Source: JAPUME01 sp964605715
Lineage (GTDB): Bacteria; Acidobacteriota; Terriglobia; UBA7540; JAPUME01
Assembly: GCA_964605715.1 (NCBI GenBank)
Contig: CAZSDV010000050.1
Location: forward strand, 1 to 15,569
Direction: 5' to 3'
DNA: 15,569 bases
Part shown: piece by piece, positions 1-7,844 of the stretch
Position numbering within the stretch: position 1 is the first letter of the stretch
Layout of the letters: the number at the start of each line of letters is the position of its first letter
Made by a program: the position numbers and the translations under genes
Notes under the pieces: model-generated
What the model saw: only the letters and a program-made list of their open reading frames with translations
The model's database searches: none
What the model was told of the DNA's origin: nothing

Positions 1-372
1 TTGGCCGGAACCGAGGAGAGCCCAGGTGAAACCATCCTTTATCAAGGTAGACGCTTCAAATCTTACCGAGGCATGGGTTCCTTGGCAGCAATGTCCTCTG
101 GGTCACATGATCGCTATGGTCACGATTCGGAAAGTGGAAAACTTGTTCCTGAAGGGATCGAAGGTCGGGTCCCCTACAAGGGGCCTGCGTCAGAAATGGT
201 TGGTCAGTTAGTGGGTGGGTTGCGTTCTGGTATGGGTTACTGCGGCTGCTCAAGCATCGAGGAGATGCACAGCGATACTCAATTTGTTCGGATTACGCAG
301 TCAGGTTTGCGAGAAAGCCACGTTCATGACGTAACTATTACAAAAGAAGCACCTAATTACCGGCTCGAATAA
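1..372 (+). CDS. guaB: IMP dehydrogenase, C-terminal part (5' end outside window)
   Basis: IMP dehydrogenase oxidises IMP to XMP with NAD+, the first committed step of GMP synthesis, in the cytosol. The window holds only the last 123 codons, in frame from base 1. The visible part contains the end of the catalytic TIM barrel and the mobile flap: YQGRRFKSYRGMGSLAAM, then SHDRYG, which carries the Arg-Tyr pair that acts in water activation in this family, then KLVPEGIEGRVPYKGP. The end of the protein, with RSGMGYCGC, FVRIT and SHVHDV before KEAPNY, is typical of GuaB. The first TTG is not a real start; the gene simply enters from the left. It is followed closely by a VanZ-like gene on the same strand, so the two may be co-transcribed. 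Both converge on the ribosomal block. Confidence 0.95.
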   Translation: MAGTEESPGETILYQGRRFKSYRGMGSLAAMSSGSHDRYGHDSESGKLVPEGIEGRVPYKGPASEMVGQLVGGLRSGMGYCGCSSIEEMHSDTQFVRITQSGLRESHVHDVTITKEAPNYRLE

Positions 373-411
373 CTAGGTAATTTGCGTTGGCCGCCTGGTC
401 CAATTTTATTT

Positions 412-876
412 ATGAGAGAATTTTTCAAGCATTTTGCTTATGGGATTCCTCCTATGGGTTGGATCTTTGTTATTGCTAGTTTTTCCTCTTCACGTTTTTC
501 TTCTTCTTGGTCGATGGAGATTCTTCAACGAATATTTGAAATCTTTTATCTTTCGGTTTCTCAAGCCACATTAATTAAAATAAATGGGCTAGTGAGAACA
601 GGGGGCCATTTATTTGAATATGGAACATTTGCGTTACTTGTATTCTGGGCTTTTCGAGCAGGACGGAAAAAAGAATGGCGGTGGAATTGGGCCATTGGGA
701 GTATTTTGATTATTCTACCCATTGCTGCACTTGATGAGATCCACCAATCTACGGTTTCCTCGCGGGATGGCTCCATAATTCAGTTTGGATCAGATTTACT
801 CGGCACTCTTGGGGGCCTAAGTATTTTAAGGATAATTCATTTAAAAAAGCGTGCGAAATATTTAATGAAGGTTTAG
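412..876 (+). CDS. VanZ-like family membrane protein
   Basis: A small integral membrane protein of about 154 residues. The pattern RTGGHLFEYGTFALLVFWAF, then ALDEIHQ, then SRDGSIIQFGSDLLGTLGG, is the hallmark of the VanZ-like family. Four hydrophobic segments are visible: near the N-terminus (GIPPMGWIFVIASF), around the HLFEYG motif, at WAIGSILIILPIAAL, and near the C-terminus. VanZ itself is linked to low-level teicoplanin resistance, but most family members have no known job and none should be assumed here. I prefer the ATG at 412; an in-frame TTG at 382 would add 10 residues, and neither has a clear ribosome binding site. It lies 39 bases after guaB and probably shares its transcript. Confidence 0.8.
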   Translation: MREFFKHFAYGIPPMGWIFVIASFSSSRFSSSWSMEILQRIFEIFYLSVSQATLIKINGLVRTGGHLFEYGTFALLVFWAFRAGRKKEWRWNWAIGSILIILPIAALDEIHQSTVSSRDGSIIQFGSDLLGTLGGLSILRIIHLKKRAKYLMKV

Positions 877-931
877 TTCTGAGGAGAGAGGGAAATACGA
901 ATTCCAATAATCAAAGCTTGGAGGTAAGGAA

Positions 932-1402
932 TTAATTCTTTTCTGTAGTTTCTTCTGGTTGGGTTTCCTGTTCACCAGCCGCTTCGCGAGCTGCCCTTTT
1001 TGCCTCCTCTCTTGTTGCCCGAATTTCAGCTTTCTTCTGAAGAACTTCCGTACCAACAAGCTCAAGTATTGCTGTTTCTGCCCCATCTCCAACACGAAAT
1101 CCAGTGCGCACGATACGGGTGTACCCGCCGGGGCGGTTGGTGTATCTATTGGCCACTTCATCGAAAAGCCTTTTGACGGCCTTGGGGGTTGTTAGATAGC
1201 GAGCAGCCAGTCGCCTTGCGTGGAGGTCACCACGTTTTCCAAGTGTAATTAGGCGCTCTGCAACACCCCGGGCGGCCTTTGCCTTTGTTACAGTAGTTTC
1301 GATTCGTTCTTCTAGTACTAGAGAAGTAGTTAAATTGCGAAGCAAAGACCGTCGATGAGCCGTGTTCCTTTCGAGTTGCTTTCCAAATTTTCGATGCCGC
1401 AT
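932..1402 (-). CDS. rplQ: 50S ribosomal protein L17
   Basis: L17 is a large-subunit protein that sits near the exit tunnel. The core (residues 1 to about 118) is typical: MRHRKFGKQL at the start, RTAHRR-like and LFRNL-like sequence (NTAHRRSLLRNL), ERIETTVTKAK, LITLGKRG, and NRPGGYTRIVRTGFRVGDGAE near the end of the core. After the core comes an acidic and lysine-rich tail of about 38 residues, probably helical then disordered, so the 156-residue protein is longer than the usual 120 or so. The gene is last in the minus-strand block, 63 bases after rpoA, the usual position in the alpha cluster. Its stop lies 55 bases from the stop of the convergent VanZ-like gene. Confidence 0.97.
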   Translation of the reverse strand: MRHRKFGKQLERNTAHRRSLLRNLTTSLVLEERIETTVTKAKAARGVAERLITLGKRGDLHARRLAARYLTTPKAVKRLFDEVANRYTNRPGGYTRIVRTGFRVGDGAETAILELVGTEVLQKKAEIRATREEAKRAAREAAGEQETQPEETTEKN

Positions 1403-1465
1403 GTTTAATTATTTTCCCGTTAGTTCAATTTACTTTAATGGTTCCATTCTTTCGGTTTGGTTTAG

Positions 1466-2467
1466 TTAGATGTTGGGTTCCTCAGTAGGAGGTGCAACCG
1501 GGCTTCCGCTTTGATCAAGCTTCATTCCAAGGGAAAGACCCATGGCAGTGAGGATTTCTGTAATTTCGTTCAAGGATTTCCGTCCAAAATTTTTGGTTCG
1601 AAGCATTTCACCTTCAGTCTTTTGGACTAACTCCATAATTGTACTTATATTGGCGTTTTTCAAGCAATTATAGGAGCGAACAGAAAGCTCTAACTCTTCA
1701 ACAGAGCGGTCCAGGTTCTCATTTGGAGCACTATCCAGTTGTTCAGAGTCAGATTCTACAGCTTCAGGTTCTTCTTCGAAATCTATAAAAATATTCATGT
1801 GATCTTTTACTAGTTTGGCTGCCAGTGCAATCGCATCTAGAGGAACTATGGAGGCATCTGTCCATACTTCAAGTGTCAGCTTGTCATAGTCAGTCATTTG
1901 GCCTAGTCGTGCCGCTTCAACCTTATAGTTTACTTTGCGAATAGGGGAGTGGACTGAGTCAATTGGTATGTAATCCACTGGGAGATCTTCGTTTAAATTA
2001 CGCTCTGCCGAGACATATCCGCGCCCCTGCTGGACCTGTATTTCAACCTGCAAGTTCCCACCTTCCCCTACGGTAGCGATATGAATGTTTTTATCGAGGA
2101 TTTCCACATCTGGATCCTCCTGTATATGGCCCGAGGTAAATTCTCCAGGTTCGTTACTTGATAGGATCAGCGTTTTTGGGTGATCCGTATGGAGCTTAAG
2201 GGGAATTTGTTTCAAGTTTAAGATAACGTCGGTGGCGTCTTCCACAACACCAGGAATGGATGAAAATTCATGGAAAACACCTTCGATTTTTACGGCTGTA
2301 ATGGCAGCCCCTTCGATTGAGGAAAGCAAAACCCTCCGAACGGCATTACCGATTGTGGTGCCAAAACCTCGTTCAAAAGGCTGGGCGGTAAATTCCCCGT
2401 ATCGGTCTGTAAGAGTGTCGAAATTGCATACGATACGTTTTGGCTTTTGAAAGCCTTTCCAGAGCAT
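1466..2467 (-). CDS. rpoA: DNA-directed RNA polymerase subunit alpha
   Basis: The alpha subunit dimerises to nucleate RNA polymerase assembly and contacts upstream promoter DNA and activators. At 333 residues it has the normal length. The N-terminal domain (about 1-230) has the dimer and assembly motifs FERGFGTTIGNAVRRVLLSSI and VEDATDVILNLK. An acidic linker (about 231-253) follows. The C-terminal domain (about 254-318) carries VRSYNCLKNANI, with Arg264 and Asn267 corresponding to the E. coli DNA-contacting Arg265 and Asn268, and FGRKSLNEI with Lys297 and Ser298. The ATG is preceded by a strong GAGGAGG site. It lies between rpsD and rplQ, the standard alpha-cluster place. The N-terminus (MLWKGFQKPKR) reminds me of Acidobacteriota alpha subunits, which is my main taxonomic hint. 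Confidence 0.98.
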   Translation of the reverse strand: MLWKGFQKPKRIVCNFDTLTDRYGEFTAQPFERGFGTTIGNAVRRVLLSSIEGAAITAVKIEGVFHEFSSIPGVVEDATDVILNLKQIPLKLHTDHPKTLILSSNEPGEFTSGHIQEDPDVEILDKNIHIATVGEGGNLQVEIQVQQGRGYVSAERNLNEDLPVDYIPIDSVHSPIRKVNYKVEAARLGQMTDYDKLTLEVWTDASIVPLDAIALAAKLVKDHMNIFIDFEEEPEAVESDSEQLDSAPNENLDRSVEELELSVRSYNCLKNANISTIMELVQKTEGEMLRTKNFGRKSLNEITEILTAMGLSLGMKLDQSGSPVAPPTEEPNI

Positions 2468-2529
2468 TGTTCATCCTCCTCATTTTGGGGTGTAATTTCC
2501 ACCCAGGACGTGTCGGAAAATCCGCCGTC

Positions 2530-3159
2530 TTATTTAGAATACAATTCAACCACCATCTGGACCTGGATTGGAAAGTTCATATCCTCCTTGGTGGGTGTTC
2601 CTGAAACTCTTCCTGAAAAGTTTTCTCGGTCGAGTGCTAGCCAAGAAGGTATGCCTTGGTTTGCTGCCAAGTCCAATGCATTTTGAATCAATGAGAGATT
2701 CCGGCTTTTTTCCCGGACCTTGATAACCTGGCCTTCATTTACTTGAAAAGAAGGGATATTTACCTTTCTATTGTCCACTAAAATGTGCCCATGGCGCACT
2801 AACTGTCTTGCCTGTGGGCGAGAGCTGGCCATCCCTAACCGGTAAACAGTATTGTCTAGGCGGCGCTCAAGCATGGATAGCAGGAGGTCCCCAGTAACTC
2901 CCTTGGAAGCAAACGCTTTTTGAAAATAATTGCGAAATTGTGCTTCCAAGACACCGTATAGGCGCCGTAATTTTTGCTTTTCACGAAGTTGTAGGCCATA
3001 ACCTTGAATTCGAGCCCGACGACTTTTCCCGTGTTGCCCTGGTACAAAATTGCGCTTCTCAATTGCGCACTTTTCAGTCAAGCACCGTTGACCTTTCAGG
3101 AAAAGCTTCACGGTTTCACGCCGGCATAACCTGCATACTGCATCTGTGTATCTTGCCAA
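2530..3159 (-). CDS. rpsD: 30S ribosomal protein S4 (zinc-type)
   Basis: S4 is a primary 16S rRNA binding protein that starts small-subunit body assembly. It also represses its own operon in E. coli. The 209-residue length is normal. The N-terminus carries Cys9, Cys12, Cys26 and Cys31 in the CRLC...CLTEKC arrangement, so this is the zinc-binding form. The S4 RNA-binding fold spans roughly 95-160 (LERRLDNTVYRLGMASSRPQ, then RQLVRHGHILVDN). The start codon is TTG (start MARYTDAVC), with a GGGGG-rich ribosome binding site about 7 bases upstream. A strong inverted repeat lies about 26 bases before the start. It follows rpsK and precedes rpoA, as in the usual alpha cluster. Confidence 0.97.
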   Translation of the reverse strand: MARYTDAVCRLCRRETVKLFLKGQRCLTEKCAIEKRNFVPGQHGKSRRARIQGYGLQLREKQKLRRLYGVLEAQFRNYFQKAFASKGVTGDLLLSMLERRLDNTVYRLGMASSRPQARQLVRHGHILVDNRKVNIPSFQVNEGQVIKVREKSRNLSLIQNALDLAANQGIPSWLALDRENFSGRVSGTPTKEDMNFPIQVQMVVELYSK

Positions 3160-3185
3160 CTACCAACCCCCTAGATTGAAAATTT

Positions 3186-3204
3186 CTTGACCTTTAAGGT
3201 CAAG
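3186..3204 (-). promoter_or_regulatory. Perfect inverted repeat upstream of rpsD
   Basis: A 19-base near-palindrome in the 75-base gap between rpsK and rpsD. It has eight or nine complementary base pairs around a short TAA apex. In RNA the stem would be CUUGACCU paired with AGGUCAAG. It ends about 26 bases before the rpsD start. It is not followed by a run of U in the transcription direction, so it does not look like an ordinary terminator. Possible roles are a translational operator for S4, an RNA processing site, or a DNA operator; the sequence does not decide among them. Confidence 0.45.
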
Positions 3205-3234
3205 GGGATTTAAAAGATCATTTGTAAAAGTACA

Positions 3235-3633
3235 CTACACTCGACGCCGCTTTGGAGGGCGGCATCCGTTGTGCGGAATCTTAGTAACATTGGTTATCGT
3301 GCGAACTGATAGTCCAGCTGATGCCAAAGCACGAACAGCCGATTCTCGGCCTGAGCCTGGACCTTTCACGCGAACGTGGATTGTCCTCATTCCTTGGTCT
3401 CGTGCTGCGTGAGCGACCCGAGATGATGCTTGTTGAGCTGCAAAAGGAGTTCCTTTACGGGATCCTCGGAATCCGAGTGAACCTGAACTTGACCAGCAAA
3501 GAGTGTTTCCGTTCATATCGGAAATACTGATCAACGTGTTATTAAAGGTGGCTTGTATAAAGGCAATCCCCTCATGCACGGTGCGCCGTTCTTTTTTTCT
3601 TCCGGTCTTTTTTTTCCCTGTTGGTTTTGGCAT
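3235..3633 (-). CDS. rpsK: 30S ribosomal protein S11
   Basis: S11 lies on the platform of the small subunit and helps form the mRNA exit and Shine-Dalgarno helix region. The protein has 132 residues, normal length. A basic N-terminal tail (KKKTGRKKERRTVHEG) leads into IAFIQATFNNTLISISDMNGN, followed by GFRGSRKGTPFAAQQA, VRVKGPGSGRESAVRAL and the conserved C-terminus TKIPHNGCRPPKRRRV. These are hallmark blocks of the family. The ATG has an AAGGA site about 11 bases upstream. It sits between rpsM and rpsD with gaps of 61 and 75 bases, the standard order. Confidence 0.98.
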   Translation of the reverse strand: MPKPTGKKKTGRKKERRTVHEGIAFIQATFNNTLISISDMNGNTLCWSSSGSLGFRGSRKGTPFAAQQASSRVAHAARDQGMRTIHVRVKGPGSGRESAVRALASAGLSVRTITNVTKIPHNGCRPPKRRRV

Positions 3634-3694
3634 GGGATCGTTTTCCTTCTGGCATTGGTCTGAATTTCACCGTCTGCCTTGGGTCACCTCACTT

Positions 3695-4081
3695 TTAGGT
3701 TTTAGATGTAGCTCTCTTCCTATTTGCTACCGCACCACGCCTTGGCCCTTTTCGAGTGCGAGCGTTGGTATGAGTGCGTTGACCTCTTGCTGGTAGTCCT
3801 CGTCTGTGCCGGAATCCTCTGTATGAACCAATTTCGATTAGATGGCGGATGTTTGTTGCAACTTCCTGCCGTAAATCTCCTTCAATTGCTCCTTCTTCTT
3901 CAATGATTCTCCGGATACGTGTAATCTCGTCATCAGTCAGATCTTTTACCTTTTGAGTTGGATCTACGTTTGCACGGTGCAAGATAGAAAAAGATCGCGT
4001 TTTTCCGATACCATAAATGTATGTTAGCCCAATTCCTATCCGTTTCGAGGTGGGTAAATCAACTCCAACTATTCTTGCCAT
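3695..4081 (-). CDS. rpsM: 30S ribosomal protein S13
   Basis: S13 is a small-subunit head protein that forms intersubunit bridges with the large subunit and touches the P-site tRNA through its C-terminal tail. The 128-residue product begins MARIVGVDLPTSKRIGIGLTYIYGIG, has the helix-two-turn-helix region (VKDLTDDEITRIRRII), and ends with SYRGFRHRRGLPARGQRTHTNARTRKG and a basic tail, all typical. The ATG has a GAGGT site just upstream. It follows rpmJ by 61 bases, which is the first gap of the alpha-type section after infA and rpmJ. Confidence 0.98.
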   Translation of the reverse strand: MARIVGVDLPTSKRIGIGLTYIYGIGKTRSFSILHRANVDPTQKVKDLTDDEITRIRRIIEEEGAIEGDLRQEVATNIRHLIEIGSYRGFRHRRGLPARGQRTHTNARTRKGPRRGAVANRKRATSKT

Positions 4082-4142
4082 AGTTTACCTCATTTCCTTG
4101 CACTCTGACTTTACCGTAAAGTAGCACGATGCGGGTGATAAT

Positions 4143-4256
4143 TTAGCCTTGCCTCTGTTTATGTTTCGGATTTGTACAAATTACACGGACAACCCCACTC
4201 CTACGAACAATTTTGCACTTCGCGCATATTTTTTTTACTGATGCACGTACTTTCAA
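4143..4256 (-). CDS. rpmJ: 50S ribosomal protein L36 (zinc-type)
   Basis: A short gene of 37 codons, found by translating the gap between infA and rpsM. The product begins MKVRASVKKICAKCKIVRR (with TTG read as Met) and ends NPKHKQRQG. Cys11, Cys14, Cys27 and His32 form the zinc site of the cysteine-containing L36 form. L36 is the smallest protein of the large subunit and packs against 23S rRNA. The start codon is TTG, with a GGAG site 8 bases upstream; no in-frame ATG is available. It lies 24 bases after infA and 61 bases before rpsM, exactly where L36 is expected in this gene order. Confidence 0.95.
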   Translation of the reverse strand: MKVRASVKKICAKCKIVRRSGVVRVICTNPKHKQRQG

Positions 4257-4280
4257 ATCACTTGCTCCATTTTTTCTAAG

Positions 4281-4499
4281 TTACTTGTACCGATAAACAA
4301 TACGACCTCTTGTTAAATCATATGGTGAAAGCTCTACCGCTACTTTGTCACCCGGTAAAATTCTTATAAAATTCCTCCGCATCTTTCCGGAGATATGAGC
4401 CAATACACGGTGCTTATTTTCAAGCTCAACTTGGAACATCGCATTTGGTTGAGTTTCAACCACGGTTGCCACTACTTCAATAGCGTCTTCCTTGCTCAT
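4281..4499 (-). CDS. infA: Translation initiation factor IF-1
   Basis: IF1 binds the A site of the 30S subunit during initiation and works with IF2 and IF3. The 72-residue product is a single OB-fold (S1-like) domain of normal length. Family blocks are MSKEDAIEVVATVVETQPNA, MFQVELENKHRVLAHISGKMRRNFIRILPGDKV, and ELSPYDLTRGRIVYRYK at the end. An A-rich leader with AAGG repeats precedes the ATG. It follows map by 69 bases and precedes rpmJ, as in many Gram-positive and acidobacterial-type clusters. Confidence 0.98.
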   Translation of the reverse strand: MSKEDAIEVVATVVETQPNAMFQVELENKHRVLAHISGKMRRNFIRILPGDKVAVELSPYDLTRGRIVYRYK

Positions 4500-4568
4500 T
4501 ATCCTTTTTCTTTCCCTTATTTAGTGGAGGGGTTAGGTTAATTTCCTCCGATTGATAAAGATTAATTC

Positions 4569-5318
4569 CTAGTTCATGGATGTTAGAATTTCCGGTCCTT
4601 TTTCTGTTACAGCAACCATGTGCTCAAAGTGTGCAGAAAACATTTTATCAGCTGTCACGGCTGTCCAATGATCAGGTAGAATTTTAACTGCGCTTGTCCC
4701 TTGATTGACCATTGGTTCAATTGCCAGGACCATACCTTTTTGAAGTAGTGGCCCTTTACCAGCCGTTCCGAAATTTGGGATTTGAGGATCCTCGTGTAAT
4801 TGTGTTCCAATCCCATGGCCCACAAATTCCCTAACTACAGAAAATCCATTATTTTCTGCGTGTTGTTGGACCGCCGAGGAAATATCACCTAATCTATTTC
4901 CATGGCAAGCTTTTTCCACTGCTAAATTCAATGATTCCTTTGTTATTTTCAAGAGTTTTTGGAGTGAGCTTGGAATATTTCCAACAGGAATCGTTACAGC
5001 TGAATCACCGTAGTATCCATCAATAATTACCCCTAAATCCACACTCACGATGTCGCCCTCCTGGAGTTTTCGAGTGGAAGGAATTCCATGGATAATTTGC
5101 TCGTTTATCGATACACAAGAGCAATTTGGAAATCCTCGGTACCCTTTGAATGCTGGAATCCCCCCAGCTTCCCTAATTCTCCTTTCAGCTACCCCGTCAA
5201 GATCTAGGGCTGTAACGCCTGGTTTAACAATTTCACTGAGCTCAGTGAGAATTTGGCAAACCGTTTGCCCACTACGCCTCATCTTTTTAATTTCACTCTG
5301 TGACCTACGATGAATCAT
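4569..5318 (-). CDS. map: Methionine aminopeptidase, type I
   Basis: MetAP removes the initiator methionine from nascent proteins in the cytosol. The 249-residue protein has the pita-bread fold motifs and the five metal ligands: Asp94 (IVSVDLG), Asp105 (YYGDSA), His168 (FVGHGIG), Glu201 (LAIEPM) and Glu232 (HFEHMVAVTE). His77 in IIHGIP matches the catalytic histidine of E. coli (His79). There is no N-terminal zinc-finger extension. I choose the ATG at 5318 because it overlaps the adk stop as ATGA and gives the normal start MIHRRSQSEI; an upstream ATG at 5339 would add only seven residues inside adk. Translation is probably coupled to adk. Confidence 0.97.
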   Translation of the reverse strand: MIHRRSQSEIKKMRRSGQTVCQILTELSEIVKPGVTALDLDGVAERRIREAGGIPAFKGYRGFPNCSCVSINEQIIHGIPSTRKLQEGDIVSVDLGVIIDGYYGDSAVTIPVGNIPSSLQKLLKITKESLNLAVEKACHGNRLGDISSAVQQHAENNGFSVVREFVGHGIGTQLHEDPQIPNFGTAGKGPLLQKGMVLAIEPMVNQGTSAVKILPDHWTAVTADKMFSAHFEHMVAVTEKGPEILTSMN

Positions 5319-5992
5319 GTTATTTTCACAAATCCACAAAGCTGTTCGGTTAGCTGAAGCGAATCTTGATTTCCATCAACTTCGTGGAGCAAATCCTGAT
5401 TACGATAGTGCTCAACTAATGGATAAGTTAGATTTTGATAGGCATGTTGCCGTTTTTTAGATGCCTCCAGGGTATCGTCGTTTCGTTGTTCGAGTGCTTT
5501 TCCGTCGTTGTCACAAACTCCCTCTTGTTGTGCAGGATTAAAATAAATATTGTAAATTTCACCACAAACCGGACATGTTCGCCGACCTGTTATCCGCTTT
5601 AATAGAGTACCTCGATCTACCTTTAGAATTATCACATGAATACAGTAATTAGGTTTATTTTTAAGCACCTTGTCTATCCTTACTGCTTGGGGGAGAGTTC
5701 TTGGGAACCCGTCCAAGATAAATCCTTTATTGCAGTCAGGTGATTGAATCTTGTCCTCTACTAATTCACAGACAATGTCATCGGAGATGAGCTCACCTGC
5801 TTCCATTTTCGAGCGAGCTGCAAGTCCAAGCGGCGATTGGGCTTTTATTGCATCCCGGAGGATGTCCCCCGTTGAAATTTGAGGAATTGCCAATCGTTTT
5901 GCCATGCGTCGGGCCTGGGCCCCTTTTCCCGAACCGGGAGGTCCTAGCAATATGAGAGCCAGTAGAGATGGTTGTATCTCTTCTTGGGCCAA
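5315..5992 (-). CDS. adk: Adenylate kinase (zinc-LID, long form)
   Basis: Adenylate kinase interconverts 2 ADP with ATP and AMP, balancing the adenylate pool. The P-loop GPPGSGKG is at residues 17-24, the AMP-binding motifs TGDILR and DGFPRT follow, and the LID spans roughly 137-175. In the LID Cys140, Cys143, Cys160 and Asp163 have the C-x2-C-x16-C-x2-D spacing of the zinc-binding Bacillus enzyme. I choose the TTG at 5992 as start: it lies two bases after the secY stop and has a GGAAG site 6 bases upstream. This gives 225 residues, with about 10 more than usual before the ALILLGPPG strand. A CTG at residue 11 is a less likely alternative. Its stop overlaps the map start. Confidence 0.93.
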   Translation of the reverse strand: MAQEEIQPSLLALILLGPPGSGKGAQARRMAKRLAIPQISTGDILRDAIKAQSPLGLAARSKMEAGELISDDIVCELVEDKIQSPDCNKGFILDGFPRTLPQAVRIDKVLKNKPNYCIHVIILKVDRGTLLKRITGRRTCPVCGEIYNIYFNPAQQEGVCDNDGKALEQRNDDTLEASKKRQHAYQNLTYPLVEHYRNQDLLHEVDGNQDSLQLTEQLCGFVKIT

Positions 5993-5994
5993 TT

Positions 5995-7383
5995 TTAACT
6001 TCCACCCCGACGGCCGCGAACACGACCCTTTTTTAAAAAACCTTCGTAATGGCGCATGACCATATGGGCTTCTACTTGGTGCACTGTATCCATGGCAACG
6101 CCAACCACGATAAGCAGGGAAGTCCCTCCGAAATAGAACTGTACGTTCAGACCATTTAAAAACCAAGATGGCATGTAGGTATCAAACCATTGACCTCCCA
6201 TCCAGGCTGGAAGACGGTGAAGACGTAACCCGGCCATCATTAAATCAGGTAGCCAGGCGACGAAGGCTAGGTAGAGGCCACCAACCCATGTGATTCGAGT
6301 TAAAACAAAATCAAGATACTCTGAAGTACGCTTACCAGCACGAATGCCTGGAATGAACCCACCCTGCTTGCGGATGTTATCCGCGACTTCAACTGGGTTG
6401 TAGACGATGGATAGATAAAAATGTGCAAATATGACAATCAGTGCAAGATAAAGGAACGAATAAAGCGGATCACCCCATTCAAGCAAGTAGGTCCGCAAGA
6501 AGTTTTGCAGGGTCTCCGCATCAACAAAAAGACCAAGTGTCTGAGGGAAGGTTAAGATCGAAACGGCGAATATGATAGGCATTACTCCTGCGCTGTTAAC
6601 CCGCAGAGGTATATGGCTGGAAACCCCACCCATGACCTTGCGGCCAACAACACGTTTCGCGTATTGGATTGGAATTCTCCGCTCACCTCGCTCTACAAAG
6701 ACAATAAAAGCAATTACACTAACCATCAAAACCAGTAAAAGAAGGAGCACTGGAATACTCCAAACTCGAGTCACAAAAACATTGCTGTACAGTTCCGAAA
6801 TTGCGGAAGGGAGGCCCACAACAATTCCAGCAAAGATAAGTAAAGACATTCCATTCCCGATTCCCCGGGCAGTAATTTGCTCACCAAGCCACATTATAAA
6901 AAGGGCGCCGGCTGAAAGGGTAAGAACGGTAATTATTATGAATTTAGGTCCTGGATCATTGACCAGGTTCGGCTGACGATTAAGAGTAATTGCCACACCC
7001 AACGCTTGAAATGCACTCAGTCCAACTGTTAGGTAGCGTGTATACCTCGTAATAACTCGCCGCCCGAGTTCTCCTTCCTTTTGTAACTTCGCCAAGGTGG
7101 GGGAGACGACCGTTAGTAGTTGAAGTACGATGGAGGCAGTGATGTATGGCATTATGCCCAAGGCAAAAACGGTAAGCCTCCGCATGCTACCGCCCGAAAA
7201 AATTGCCATCAATCCAAAAATTGAACCGCCAAGATCTCGGACCGCTGCCTCGAAAGCATCTGCGTTGATCCCTGGGGTAGGAATAAATGCTCCTAGTCGG
7301 TATATTGCCAACATCCCAAGAGTGAATAGAACTCTTTTCCGCAATTCAGGGATTTCAGCGATGTTTTTGAGGGATCCTATCAT
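5995..7383 (-). CDS. secY: Preprotein translocase subunit SecY
   Basis: SecY is the channel subunit of the SecYEG translocon in the inner membrane and moves unfolded proteins across or into it. The 462-residue protein has the ten-helix pattern. Recognisable parts are the N-terminal ELRKRVLFTLGMLAIYRLGAFIPTPGIN, the plug region (GGSIFGLMAIFSGGSMRRLTVFALGIMPYI), and the cytosolic loops with ERGERRIPIQYAKR and ADNIRKQGGFIPGIRAGKRT that contact SecA and ribosomes. It ends with the basic tail KKGRVRGRRGGS. I choose the ATG at 7383, which overlaps the rplO stop as ATGA; an ATG at 7401 lies further inside rplO. adk begins two bases after its stop. Confidence 0.97.
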   Translation of the reverse strand: MIGSLKNIAEIPELRKRVLFTLGMLAIYRLGAFIPTPGINADAFEAAVRDLGGSIFGLMAIFSGGSMRRLTVFALGIMPYITASIVLQLLTVVSPTLAKLQKEGELGRRVITRYTRYLTVGLSAFQALGVAITLNRQPNLVNDPGPKFIIITVLTLSAGALFIMWLGEQITARGIGNGMSLLIFAGIVVGLPSAISELYSNVFVTRVWSIPVLLLLLVLMVSVIAFIVFVERGERRIPIQYAKRVVGRKVMGGVSSHIPLRVNSAGVMPIIFAVSILTFPQTLGLFVDAETLQNFLRTYLLEWGDPLYSFLYLALIVIFAHFYLSIVYNPVEVADNIRKQGGFIPGIRAGKRTSEYLDFVLTRITWVGGLYLAFVAWLPDLMMAGLRLHRLPAWMGGQWFDTYMPSWFLNGLNVQFYFGGTSLLIVVGVAMDTVHQVEAHMVMRHYEGFLKKGRVRGRRGGS

Positions 7384-7844
7384 GAAGACAAAACCACGCA
7401 CTTTCCGGCAGCTTTTTGGATTTTTTCCTGGGCAGACCGAGAGAAGGCGTGAGCATAAACTTCTAAAGGAATGGAAATTTCTCCTTCACCTAGGATTTTT
7501 ATGTTTTCAGTTGCTTTTTTAATGAGTCCTTTTTTAGCCAAGATTTCCGGAGTTATTTTCTCCTCAGGCTTGAAGGAATTAAGGTCTCGGAGGTTTATTA
7601 TTACAACAACTTTTTTAAATATGTTTGTAAAGCCACGCTTAGGTACTCGACGATAGAGAGGCATTTGCCCTCCTTCAAATCCACGTCGAATACTTGAGCC
7701 AGTGCGCGATTTTTGGCCTTTGTGGCCACGAGTAGCTGTTTTCCCATGCCCAGAACCCATTCCAAGTCCAACTCTTTTCTTATTTTTTGTTGCTCCACGA
7801 GGAGGTGACAAGTTTCCGAGATGAAAAGTTTTCTGATCGCTCAT
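7380..7844 (-). CDS. rplO: 50S ribosomal protein L15
   Basis: L15 is a late-assembly large-subunit protein that bridges several 23S rRNA domains. The 154-residue product begins MSDQKTFHLGNLSPPRGATK and has the glycine-rich, basic N-terminal extension KRVGLGMGSGHGKTATRGHKGQKSRTG, then GFEGGQMPLYRRVPKRGF, both signature blocks. The globular C-terminal domain contains EVYAHAFSRSAQEKIQKAAG. Its ATG overlaps the stop of rpmD, and its own TGA overlaps the secY ATG, so three genes are linked by four-base overlaps. Confidence 0.98.
   Translation of the reverse strand: MSDQKTFHLGNLSPPRGATKNKKRVGLGMGSGHGKTATRGHKGQKSRTGSSIRRGFEGGQMPLYRRVPKRGFTNIFKKVVVIINLRDLNSFKPEEKITPEILAKKGLIKKATENIKILGEGEISIPLEVYAHAFSRSAQEKIQKAAGKCVVLSS

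Noticed and set aside
877..931. Possible terminator in the gap between the VanZ-like gene and rplQ (AATTCC at 900-905 with GGAATT at 928-933, followed by TTCTTTT)
   Set aside because: Six-base arms with a loop of about 22 bases, and competing pairings, are too weak to call as a terminator, although one would be expected at this convergent junction.
4526..4549. GGAGG/CCTCC pair in the map-infA gap
   Set aside because: Only five base pairs with a 14-base loop and no U-run; likely chance or partial Shine-Dalgarno-like sequence.
6023..6166. Extended adk reading frame up to 6166
   Set aside because: That region encodes the end of SecY in another frame; the family start is close to the P-loop, and the TTG at 5992 fits spacing and ribosome site.
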